Origin: Bacillota bacterium
GTDB lineage: Bacteria > Bacillota_I > Bacilli_A > Acholeplasmatales > Acholeplasmataceae
NCBI GenBank assembly: GCA_023458995.1
Contig: JAEWVV010000204.1
Span: 1 to 7,463 of the forward strand
DNA length: 7,463 nucleotides
Reading direction: 5' to 3'
Shown: positions 1 to 6,411 of the stretch, one piece after another
Position numbering within the stretch: position 1 is the stretch's first letter
Layout: each line of letters begins with the position of its first letter
Made by a program: the position numbers and the translations under genes
Notes under the pieces: generated by a model
The model's database searches: none
Told to the model about the DNA's origin: nothing
What the model saw: only the letters and a program-made list of their open reading frames with translations

Positions 1-60
1 ACAAACAGTGATTTCATTTATCATACATTTTTTTAGAAGAATCGTTCAAAAAATCAATAT

Positions 61-116
61 AAAAAAGCCAATTTCGAAGTTCAGTCATACACTGAAGTTT
101 CAAAACTAGCTTTTTT
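61..116 (-). terminator. Rho-independent terminator of the YwaF-like gene
   Basis: This is a long imperfect inverted repeat. The outer arms are AAAAAAGC (61-68) and GCTTTTTT (109-116), the inner arms TTCAGT (80-85) and ACTGAA (91-96), with a 5-base loop. Several positions that would be C-A mismatches in a plus-strand RNA become G-U pairs in a minus-strand RNA, so the fold is better on the minus strand. It ends there in a run of six U, about 30 bases after the stop codon of the gene at 146-952. Confidence 0.75.
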
Positions 117-126
117 CAACAGTCTG

Positions 127-147
127 AAAGCCTAATGGCTTTTTTTT
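127..147 (+). terminator. Small plus-strand terminator-like hairpin
   Basis: AAAGCC (127-132) and GGCTTT (137-142) form a perfect 6-bp stem with a TAAT loop, and the T run continues to 147. Read on the plus strand this resembles a short intrinsic terminator; on the minus strand the U run is only three long. It overlaps the stop codon of the minus-strand gene. It would suit a convergent plus-strand gene ending left of or at the window edge, but no such gene can be demonstrated here. Confidence 0.4.
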
Positions 148-952
148 ATGCTTTCTGATAAGAAATCTTTCTCTCAAACTTTAGGATATTTAAGATATAT
201 CTAAGTCCAAAGACGATGCTTGCACAAAACATAAATCCAAAGAAATAGATCAAGATAAAGATGACATGCGGCACTAAGGGTTGGAAAATCATTAATACAG
301 GAATACCATTTTCAAACTTGTGATTAATGAAAAACATGTTAAATGTAGCGTTATGAATAAACGAGTTAAATAAACCATTCAAGATCATAGCAATAACCAT
401 GAGAGATGCAAATACAAAGGATGCTTTAAGTAGAGATGACCATTTGACTTCAACGTGATTTGCAAGAAGTCCAATACCTAAAATGACCATGCCACCATGG
501 TGAACCATGGTTTGGATATTGATTCCAATCGTTGATACAAATACCGTAGCTGGGTAGATCATCACTGCTGCACCTGCAAATAGTCCGTAGGTTGCAAGAA
601 ATGCAATCAGTGCATCTTTTATTTTTTTGTTCTTAACTAATCCAGCAGCAAGTCCTACATACATCGGTGTTGAACAAAACTGGAATGGGAATGCATACCA
701 TTGATATGACCAGTCTGCTTGATAACTAAAAATCACTTGTTTATAAATCTCAAATACAATTAAGATACTTGAGAAGATGATTAAAACACGATTTAATTTT
801 TTCTGATTGATTCCTTTAAGTCTTGTTATAGACATGACAGATCCGATTACAACAAGAATGATTGATACATATTGAAACCACGATTCAGCGATACTTCCAT
901 AAAGCTGTGGTACATTCATTTCTCCATTTAAAAAGTCTAATATTGGTTGCAT
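146..952 (-). CDS. Polytopic membrane protein, YwaF/TIGR02206-like (TMEM164 superfamily)
   Basis: This 268-residue, strongly hydrophobic protein has about seven predicted membrane helices (roughly residues 24-43, 55-77, 85-106, 112-137, 148-165, 173-195 and 226-250), a short cytoplasm-like basic loop around 44-54, and a basic C-terminal tail. The pattern WYAFPFQFC...PMY at 85-97, followed by a helix with YPA (133-135) and then MVHHGGM (149-155), recalls the bacterial YwaF/TIGR02206 family. Human TMEM164 is placed in the same superfamily, where a conserved cysteine and histidine were reported to matter for acyl transfer; C93 and H151/H152 are candidates here. No bacterial function is established to my knowledge. 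The start is well supported: AAAGGA lies 8 bases upstream of ATG 952, and a promoter lies behind it. The gene appears monocistronic, with its own terminator at 61-116. The family call is from memory of motifs and is moderately certain. Confidence 0.72.
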   Translation of the reverse strand: MQPILDFLNGEMNVPQLYGSIAESWFQYVSIILVVIGSVMSITRLKGINQKKLNRVLIIFSSILIVFEIYKQVIFSYQADWSYQWYAFPFQFCSTPMYVGLAAGLVKNKKIKDALIAFLATYGLFAGAAVMIYPATVFVSTIGINIQTMVHHGGMVILGIGLLANHVEVKWSSLLKASFVFASLMVIAMILNGLFNSFIHNATFNMFFINHKFENGIPVLMIFQPLVPHVIFILIYFFGFMFCASIVFGLRYILNILKFERKISYQKA

Positions 953-986
953 ACAGGGTGTCCTTTATCAAATAAATACTTCTTTA

Positions 987-1014
987 AGTATAGCATAACC
1001 GATTTATATGTGAA
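987..1014 (-). promoter_or_regulatory. Promoter of the YwaF-like gene
   Basis: Read on the minus strand, TTCACA (1014-1009) matches five of six bases of the -35 consensus. A 16-base spacer separates it from TATACT (992-987), which is preceded by TGC, giving an extended -10 element. Transcription would start near 980, giving a leader of about 28 bases that contains the AAAGGA ribosome binding site. A 5-bp inverted repeat (TACTT 977-981 and AAGTA 986-990) overlaps the end of the -10 element and the predicted start, and could be an operator, though it is short. Confidence 0.6.
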
Positions 1015-1024
1015 GTAGATTATG

Positions 1025-1068
1025 AACCATTTATTCATTTTTTATAGAGAATTGATGAATAAAACGTT
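1025..1068. repeat. Inverted repeat between recD2 and the YwaF-like gene
   Basis: TTTATTCAT (1030-1038) and ATGAATAAA (1055-1063) are perfect 9-bp arms around a 16-base spacer. After two mismatches, AAC (1025-1027) and GTT (1066-1068) extend the symmetry. It lies between the recD2 terminator and the -35 element of the next gene. No U run follows on either strand, so it is not a normal terminator. It may be a protein-binding site or a chance feature of A+T-rich DNA. Confidence 0.4.
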
Positions 1069-1086
1069 ACCATGATTCCACTAAAT

Positions 1087-1121
1087 AAAGAAAAAGCCAT
1101 ATCTTTTTTTGATATGACTTT
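1087..1121 (-). terminator. Rho-independent terminator of recD2
   Basis: On the minus strand, 1121-1111 pairs with 1103-1093 as an 11-bp stem containing one U-G pair, around a loop of seven A. A U-rich tail (TTTTTCTTT) follows. The one non-Watson-Crick position would be a C-A mismatch on the plus strand, so the hairpin belongs to the minus-strand transcript. It starts about eight bases after the recD2 stop codon. Confidence 0.8.
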
Positions 1122-1128
1122 ATTTGTT

Positions 1129-3357
1129 TTACATGAAATCATAGGGTGAGAGCTCATCAAGGGGATCGTCATCTTCAATCTCACTTGTAATCTCATCTGA
1201 TAATCTTTTAGAAAGTGTTGTCTGTCTTTTTTCAGAAAGATGGTTTGCTGCATAAATGAGGAGTTGCATATCACCTAGAATAATTAAGTACTTCTTTGCA
1301 CGCGTCATCGCTGTATAAATAAGTTCTTTCTTTAGCATATGCATATACCCTTTAATCATCGGCATCATGACAATCTTATATTCGCTACCTTGTGATTTAT
1401 GAATACTGATGGCATATGCTAAATTGATTTCTTCTAAATCTGCTTTTTCATACATGACATCATTATCATCGTAGGATACAATCATATAAGATTCATCACT
1501 CGCATTTTGTTTGATGTCTTTAATAACACCGATATCACCATTCATAATCAGTCTTTCTGGATCATTTACGAGTTGAATGACTTTATCACCGATGTAATAC
1601 GTTTTATCACCATAAACCATCTTCTTATCAATACGCTTATTAAAAGTCTTTTGTAATGCTTGGTTAAGTGCATCAATACCTAATTCACCTTTATACATGG
1701 GTGCGAGTATTTGGATATCATCAATCATCGAATATCCTTCATTTAGGGCGCCTTGAACTTGTTTAATAATGGTTTCTTTAATCTTGTCATAGGATGTTTT
1801 ATAGAGGTAGACGTCTTGTTCAGACATAAGGTCATCATAGGTGACATTTTGTTCGTTCACTGCACGTGCTAGTCTAATGATTTTTGAATCTTTTGCTTGA
1901 CGATGAATTTGATGCAATCTAACTGTTGGTATAACTTTACTTTCAATCATATCAAGAAGTACTTGACCTGGTCCAACCGATGGCAACTGATCGACATCTC
2001 CAACCACAATGATTTGTGCACCAATTTTAATTGCATCAAATAATTTTTTAGCTAAAAAGAGATCAATCATCGATGCTTCATCAATGATCAATAAATCTTG
2101 AGGTAGCTGATGAGATTCATCATATAAAAACTCACCATCATAACTAAACCCTAAATGTCTATGAATCGTTTTTGAATCCATATCAAGGAGTTCTTTCATA
2201 CGTTTAGCAGCACGCCCTGTAGGTGCCATTAAACCTATCTTTTCATAGATTGCAGGATTTTTAAAGTTGAGTTGGTAATATTTTCGATACACATCAAGTA
2301 GTCCATCAATAATCGTTGTCTTGCCTGTTCCTGGACCACCTGTGATAATCGTAAAACGGTTAGATAAAGCGGTTATTATCGCTTCTTTTTGAACATCTGT
2401 GTAACTGATGCTCTTTTGAATCTCAGTGGCATCCAAAAGTGTTTCTAAATATTCTTTATCAACATCAAGCGGTTCACCAATAAGCATTTTAATACGATCA
2501 GCAAGTCCTTTTTCTAAGTAATAAGTCATGGCTAAATAGTAACGGTCTTCTTCTTGAATTATTTTCTTCTCTTCAAGAAGTGAATTTAATTCATCATGTA
2601 AATCCATCGTCTCATTTAAAGCTTGATACGCATAATCTTCTAGTTGTTCTAGTTTTAAAAAGAGATCTCCATTTTGATAGGCAATTTGTTCAATGGCATA
2701 TAAAATCGCTGCCCTCTTACGTCTTGGATCATCTTTTTCGATACTAAACTTTCGTGCAATTTCATCTGCTTTAATAAATCCGATACCTTCAATATCATCA
2801 ATTAAACGATAAGGATTTTCTTTTAACTTTTCTAGAGTTAACATCTGGTATTTATTTAATAACTTCATCGCTAGCTTACCGGATAATTCATAACCGTATA
2901 AGGCAACTAAAATATGTTCATGTGTCTGATTTTCAATCAGTTGTTGGTAAAACTTTTCGATACGAATTGTTGACAATCCGATCTCTTTTAATCTCGTTTT
3001 ATCATCTAATATCTTTTGGATGGCATCAGCACCAAAATGATCAACAATTTTTTCTGCAGTTTTAGGTCCTATTCCATGGAAAAAAGAGGACGACAAATAG
3101 CTGATCAAACCTGATCTGCTCTGCTGCTCGCATTTCTTAAATGATTCAACTTTCAGTTGTTCACCGTACGTATTATGCTTAACCCATGAACCATAAAACT
3201 CATAAGTTATATCTTCAGATAAAACAGGGAAATAGCCAACAAGCGTTACTGTTTTTGAATCTTCTGTTGTGATACGTGCAATTGAATAACTGTTTTCATC
3301 ATTATGAAAAACATAGTTTTTTATTTTTCCTTTAACGTTTTCCACTTTGATCTCCAT
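1129..3357 (-). CDS. recD2: ATP-dependent DNA helicase RecD2 (YrrC type)
   Basis: RecD2 is a superfamily 1B 5'-3' DNA helicase that works without RecB/RecC and takes part in DNA repair and replication-fork maintenance. This 742-residue protein has the family layout: an N-terminal beta-rich region (about 5-75), helix-hairpin-helix elements (FFHGIGPKTAEKI at 92-104 and IEGIGFIKADEI at 189-200), then two RecA-like domains. Helicase motifs are intact: Walker A GGPGTGKT (340-347), motif Ia APTGRAAKRM (378-387), Walker B DEAS (426-429), motif III GDVDQLPSVGPG (453-464), motif IV HQIHRQ (482-487), SIHKSQGSEY (651-660) and YTAMTRAKK (681-689). The tail is acidic (EDDDP near 728-732) and ends SPYDFM. 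No Shine-Dalgarno sequence precedes ATG 3357; GGAG at 3355-3352 stands six bases before an in-frame GTG (3345-3343), so a 738-residue form is a real alternative. The gene has its own promoter-like sequence and terminator. Confidence 0.96.
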   Translation of the reverse strand: MEIKVENVKGKIKNYVFHNDENSYSIARITTEDSKTVTLVGYFPVLSEDITYEFYGSWVKHNTYGEQLKVESFKKCEQQSRSGLISYLSSSFFHGIGPKTAEKIVDHFGADAIQKILDDKTRLKEIGLSTIRIEKFYQQLIENQTHEHILVALYGYELSGKLAMKLLNKYQMLTLEKLKENPYRLIDDIEGIGFIKADEIARKFSIEKDDPRRKRAAILYAIEQIAYQNGDLFLKLEQLEDYAYQALNETMDLHDELNSLLEEKKIIQEEDRYYLAMTYYLEKGLADRIKMLIGEPLDVDKEYLETLLDATEIQKSISYTDVQKEAIITALSNRFTIITGGPGTGKTTIIDGLLDVYRKYYQLNFKNPAIYEKIGLMAPTGRAAKRMKELLDMDSKTIHRHLGFSYDGEFLYDESHQLPQDLLIIDEASMIDLFLAKKLFDAIKIGAQIIVVGDVDQLPSVGPGQVLLDMIESKVIPTVRLHQIHRQAKDSKIIRLARAVNEQNVTYDDLMSEQDVYLYKTSYDKIKETIIKQVQGALNEGYSMIDDIQILAPMYKGELGIDALNQALQKTFNKRIDKKMVYGDKTYYIGDKVIQLVNDPERLIMNGDIGVIKDIKQNASDESYMIVSYDDNDVMYEKADLEEINLAYAISIHKSQGSEYKIVMMPMIKGYMHMLKKELIYTAMTRAKKYLIILGDMQLLIYAANHLSEKRQTTLSKRLSDEITSEIEDDDPLDELSPYDFM

Positions 3358-3361
3358 TTTT

Positions 3362-3383
3362 ATTATATGTTCATATTATACCA
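3362..3383 (-). promoter_or_regulatory. recD2 promoter region with tandem -10 hexamers
   Basis: On the minus strand, TGGTATAAT (3383-3375) is an extended -10 element; no good -35 hexamer lies 16-18 bases upstream, where the sequence is the T run of the preceding terminator. A second TATAAT lies at 3367-3362, closer to the gene. The first would start transcription near 3368, about ten bases before ATG 3357, and the second almost at the ATG itself. The palindrome ATATG-AA-CATAT lies between them (3376-3365). Confidence 0.55.
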
Positions 3384-3396
3384 TTTTGTATGCCTT

Positions 3397-3421
3397 AAAA
3401 AAAAGGAACATGAGTTCCTTT
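3397..3421 (-). terminator. Rho-independent terminator of the nadD-nadE-mnmA operon
   Basis: AAAGGAAC (3402-3409) and GTTCCTTT (3414-3421) form a perfect 8-bp stem with a 4-base loop. Read on the minus strand, eight consecutive T (3404-3397) follow as the upstroke runs out. The stem begins inside the mnmA stop codon (3422-3420), so termination is tightly packed against the coding end. The T run also occupies the place where a recD2 -35 element would be. Confidence 0.88.
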
Positions 3422-4550
3422 AACTATATTGTCTTCTTTTTTTATCCATATAGACTTCATGAATAAACCCAGAGCCTACACAGACATCACCTTGATAAAA
3501 AGCACAGACTTGACCAGGTGTTACAGCTCTAATTTTATCAGGATAGCTTACTTTAATCGTTTGATCATCAACCCAAGTGACGATAACATCATTATCTTTT
3601 TGACGATATCTAAACTTAGCGGTCATCGGACCACTTGTTTTAGGACCTCTCCATACGACATCCGTAATTAAAGCTTCATCTGAATATAGGTGTGGATGAT
3701 CATAACCTGGTTCAACAAAAAGTGTATTTGTCGTTAAATCTTTACCGACAACATACCATGCTTGAAGCTCATCTTTAGAACCACCAATACCAAGTCCTTT
3801 ACGTTGACCAATCGTGTAGTTCATTAAACCAAAATGTTCTTTCATAATCGTTCCATCAAGTCTACGCATTAATCCTTTTTGTGCAGGTAAATAATTTGAT
3901 AAGAAATCTGCAAAATGGCGTTCACCGATAAAACAAATACCAGTTGAATCTTTTTTGGTTGCTGTTGCTAAACCTTGTTCAAGGGCTATCTTTCTTACTT
4001 CATGTTTATCTAGGTGACCAATTGGGAATAACACATTATTAAGTTGTTCTTCTTTTAGTTGAGATAAAAAATAGGTTTGATCCTTATTTTGATCGACTGC
4101 GCGAAGCAGCTTTGGATAATCTCCAGTTGTGTCTACTTGAGCGTAATGTCCCATGGCGATATAATCAGGTTCAAAGATTTTCGAATAATCAACAAACGCT
4201 TTAAACTTGATTTCATTGTTACATAAAACATCAGGATTAGGTGTTCTATTCTTCTTATATTCATCTAAGAAATACGTAAACACACGGTCCCAATAATCTT
4301 CGATAAAATCAACTTTATGTAGGATAATTCCTAATTTATCAGCAACTTTTTTAGCATCTTGATAATCTTTTTCTTGTTCACACACTTCATCAAAAACGGT
4401 TGGATTTCCTTTAATATCACGGTTAGTTGCACTATCCCAGTTACGCATAAAAACGGCTTCTACATCGTAGCCGTCTTTGAGTAATAGATATGCAGCAACG
4501 CTGGAATCCACGCCACCGCTTAAACCAATAATTACTTTTTTCTTCTTCAT
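3420..4550 (-). CDS. mnmA: tRNA-specific 2-thiouridylase MnmA
   Basis: MnmA adenylates U34 in the anticodon of tRNA-Lys, tRNA-Glu and tRNA-Gln and replaces its oxygen with sulfur, forming 2-thiouridine; sulfur comes from a cysteine desulfurase, either directly or through relay proteins, not encoded in this window. The 376-residue length is typical. The N-terminal PP-loop motif is SGGVDSSV (11-18). MRNWD (35-39) and the following CEQEKDYQDAK block (57-67) match the Gram-positive form. The two catalytic cysteines are C110, in NPDVLCN (105-111), and C206, in STGICFIGER (202-211), 96 residues apart as expected. GQRKGLGIGG in the central domain is also characteristic. ATG 4550 lies four bases after the nadE stop codon; its weak ribosome binding site (AAAGTGAG) is inside the end of nadE, suggesting translational coupling. 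It is the last gene of the nadD-nadE-mnmA operon. Confidence 0.97.
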   Translation of the reverse strand: MKKKKVIIGLSGGVDSSVAAYLLLKDGYDVEAVFMRNWDSATNRDIKGNPTVFDEVCEQEKDYQDAKKVADKLGIILHKVDFIEDYWDRVFTYFLDEYKKNRTPNPDVLCNNEIKFKAFVDYSKIFEPDYIAMGHYAQVDTTGDYPKLLRAVDQNKDQTYFLSQLKEEQLNNVLFPIGHLDKHEVRKIALEQGLATATKKDSTGICFIGERHFADFLSNYLPAQKGLMRRLDGTIMKEHFGLMNYTIGQRKGLGIGGSKDELQAWYVVGKDLTTNTLFVEPGYDHPHLYSDEALITDVVWRGPKTSGPMTAKFRYRQKDNDVIVTWVDDQTIKVSYPDKIRAVTPGQVCAFYQGDVCVGSGFIHEVYMDKKRRQYS

Positions 4551-4554
4551 ATAC

Positions 4555-6411
4555 TCACTTTCTTTTCACATCAGAAGGCATACGATACTGTCCTCTAGGG
4601 GAAAGCGAAATGCCTAAAATTTTGGGTCCTTCAGGGAGTGTCTGGCGTTTGAACTGTTGGGTGTAAAAACGTTTCATAAATCGAGACACATAGGTTTTAG
4701 CTTCTTCGTCACTCATCTTAAATGCTTCTTTAATTAAGAAGATTAATTTTTCATCATCTGAACCGTGTTCAAGATGATGGAATAAGATGAAGTCGTTTAC
4801 ATCATAACGTCCAATCGATTTTTCTGTATCTTGGTTTTCAAGAAGTTCTGGAGTGATTGGACTTTCAAGTATTTTCTTTAAAATAGGTTTTAATGCCTTA
4901 TATTCATGCTCTGCATGATATGAAATCAAGAGTTGAACCCATGTTTTAGGAAGTCCAGCATTGACTGCATACATGCTCATCTGATCACCATTATAGGTCA
5001 TCCAGCCTAATGCAATCTCTGATAAATCACCTGTACCAAGTACAAATCCACCATATTTATTGGCTAAATCCATTAAGATTAATGTGCGCATACGTGCTTG
5101 TGCGTTTTCGTATGTGACATCTTTGGTTTCATGATCAATCGATTTTAAATGGAGATCAACTGATTTTGAAATGGGAATTTCTAGTGCAGTCACTCCTAAG
5201 TATTGCATAAGTTCTTTTGCAATACTCTTTGAATTTTTGGATGTTGCATTTGCTGGCATCGTCACCGCAATAATATCTTTAGGATCTCTATGAAGAACCT
5301 TCATCGCTTGATGGCTTACTAAAAGTGCCAATGCAGAATCTAATCCTCCTGAAATACCGATAATCACTTTAGATGAAGACAGAGGAAGTGATTCAATACG
5401 CTTCACTAAACCAAATGTTTGAAGACTATTTGCTAAATTAATTTCTTCTTCTAAATTTGTATCTGGAATAAATGGTTTTTGAGAAAGAGGTTTCTCAAAG
5501 ACGTAGTTTTCTGATTCTTTAAATGTAACAGGAACAAACTGATAACTATTTTGGATTTGCATATGCATATCCCTGTATGTTGAATCCTGTCTTTTTTGAT
5601 AGTTGATTGCAGCAATATCAACATCAGCAACCAGTACGGATGAAGTCATTTGATAAGAGTAATCTTCAGCGAGCAGCACACCTTGGGATGCGATTAACTT
5701 ATGGTTTGAAAATACAACTTCAGATGATGATTCAAAATGACCTGTTGATGTATATATATAAGCTGCCATTTGTTTTCTTGAATGATCTAAGACAAGATGT
5801 CTTCGAACAGGAATCTTACCAACACGTTCTGGTGAAGCTGATAAGTTAAAGAAAAGGTTACCTCCAGCTAGGCTCATGTCATCACTTGGACTATACGCTG
5901 CCCAAACATCTTGGCAGATCTCAACACCTATACGAATATTTTCTTCTGCATCTTCAAAAATGAGATATCCAAAAGGTACGGTTTCACCAAAGAGTTTAAT
6001 GCTTTTCATCTGTGTTTTAAAACCTGTATGAAACCAACGTTTTTCATAAAACTCATGATAATTAGGTAAGTAATGTTTCGGTACGACACCTAACACTTTC
6101 TTTTGTTGAATCACTAATGCACAGTTATATAAAATACCATATAAATCTAAAGGTGCACCTAAAATATAGATACCTTGATACGTTGTTTGTTGCATAATAT
6201 CAAAAATAGCTTTTTTTGCTTCATCAATAAAAGCTTCTTGATAGAAGAGATCACTTGCAGTATATCCTGTAATGGTCAGTTCAGGAAACACGACAATACC
6301 CGATTTAGTATCATCTAATAACGATAAAATTTCTTTTTTGTTGTGTTCAATATCACCCACAACAATCTTAGGTGTTGCTGCTGCAACTTTGAGTATTCCG
6401 TGTTTATACAT
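4555..6411 (-). CDS. nadE: Glutamine-dependent NAD+ synthetase
   Basis: NadE makes NAD+ from deamido-NAD+ (NaAD), ATP and ammonia, the last step of NAD synthesis. This is the long two-domain form (618 residues) that draws ammonia from glutamine. The N-terminal nitrilase-type glutaminase domain (about 5-290) has the full triad: E44 in FPELTITGY, K112 in VPKHYLPNY and C166 in GVEICQDVW. The C-terminal synthetase domain (about 325-610) has the PP-loop SGGLDS (354-359) and downstream GTGDLSEIALGW and NAGLPKTW motifs. I chose ATG 6411 because GAGGAG (6424-6419) stands seven bases upstream; an ATG at 6441 would add ten residues unlike the family and has no ribosome binding site. The start overlaps the end of nadD by eight bases and mnmA follows four bases after the stop, so the three genes are probably translated as a coupled set. 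The stop is UGA, which rules out UGA-as-tryptophan decoding. Confidence 0.96.
   Translation of the reverse strand: MYKHGILKVAAATPKIVVGDIEHNKKEILSLLDDTKSGIVVFPELTITGYTASDLFYQEAFIDEAKKAIFDIMQQTTYQGIYILGAPLDLYGILYNCALVIQQKKVLGVVPKHYLPNYHEFYEKRWFHTGFKTQMKSIKLFGETVPFGYLIFEDAEENIRIGVEICQDVWAAYSPSDDMSLAGGNLFFNLSASPERVGKIPVRRHLVLDHSRKQMAAYIYTSTGHFESSSEVVFSNHKLIASQGVLLAEDYSYQMTSSVLVADVDIAAINYQKRQDSTYRDMHMQIQNSYQFVPVTFKESENYVFEKPLSQKPFIPDTNLEEEINLANSLQTFGLVKRIESLPLSSSKVIIGISGGLDSALALLVSHQAMKVLHRDPKDIIAVTMPANATSKNSKSIAKELMQYLGVTALEIPISKSVDLHLKSIDHETKDVTYENAQARMRTLILMDLANKYGGFVLGTGDLSEIALGWMTYNGDQMSMYAVNAGLPKTWVQLLISYHAEHEYKALKPILKKILESPITPELLENQDTEKSIGRYDVNDFILFHHLEHGSDDEKLIFLIKEAFKMSDEEAKTYVSRFMKRFYTQQFKRQTLPEGPKILGISLSPRGQYRMPSDVKRK

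Noticed and set aside
1..36. Plus-strand reading frame ending in TAG at 34-36 (TNSDFIYHTFF), possibly the end of a gene cut by the window edge
   Set aside because: Eleven codons are too few to recognise, and minus-strand frames are equally open at the edge. The plus-strand terminator-like hairpin at 127-147 is only weak support.
494..511. Two adjacent copies of the palindrome ACCATGGT
   Set aside because: They are explained by the codons for the conserved MVHHGG stretch of the membrane protein, not by a regulatory repeat.
1022..1075. Plus-strand 17-codon ORF (MNHLFIFYREL...)
   Set aside because: No ribosome binding site or promoter; its codons fall within an inverted repeat of A+T-rich intergenic DNA.
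1035..1274. Minus-strand reading frame of 79 codons overlapping the 3' end of recD2
   Set aside because: It runs in another frame across the recD2 terminator and coding end, has no ribosome binding site, and its composition is not protein-like.
3429..3671. Plus-strand reading frame of 80 codons opposite mnmA (and a similar one at 5607-5849 opposite nadE)
   Set aside because: Antisense shadows of clearly coding genes with no ribosome binding site or family resemblance.
5559..5570. GCATATGCATAT, also found at 1335-1346
   Set aside because: Both copies are inside genes and encode Met-His-Met in the same frame, so the repeat is likely coincidental.
5751..5760. TA dinucleotide run
   Set aside because: It encodes tyrosine and isoleucine codons (IYT) within nadE and is too short to call a functional repeat.
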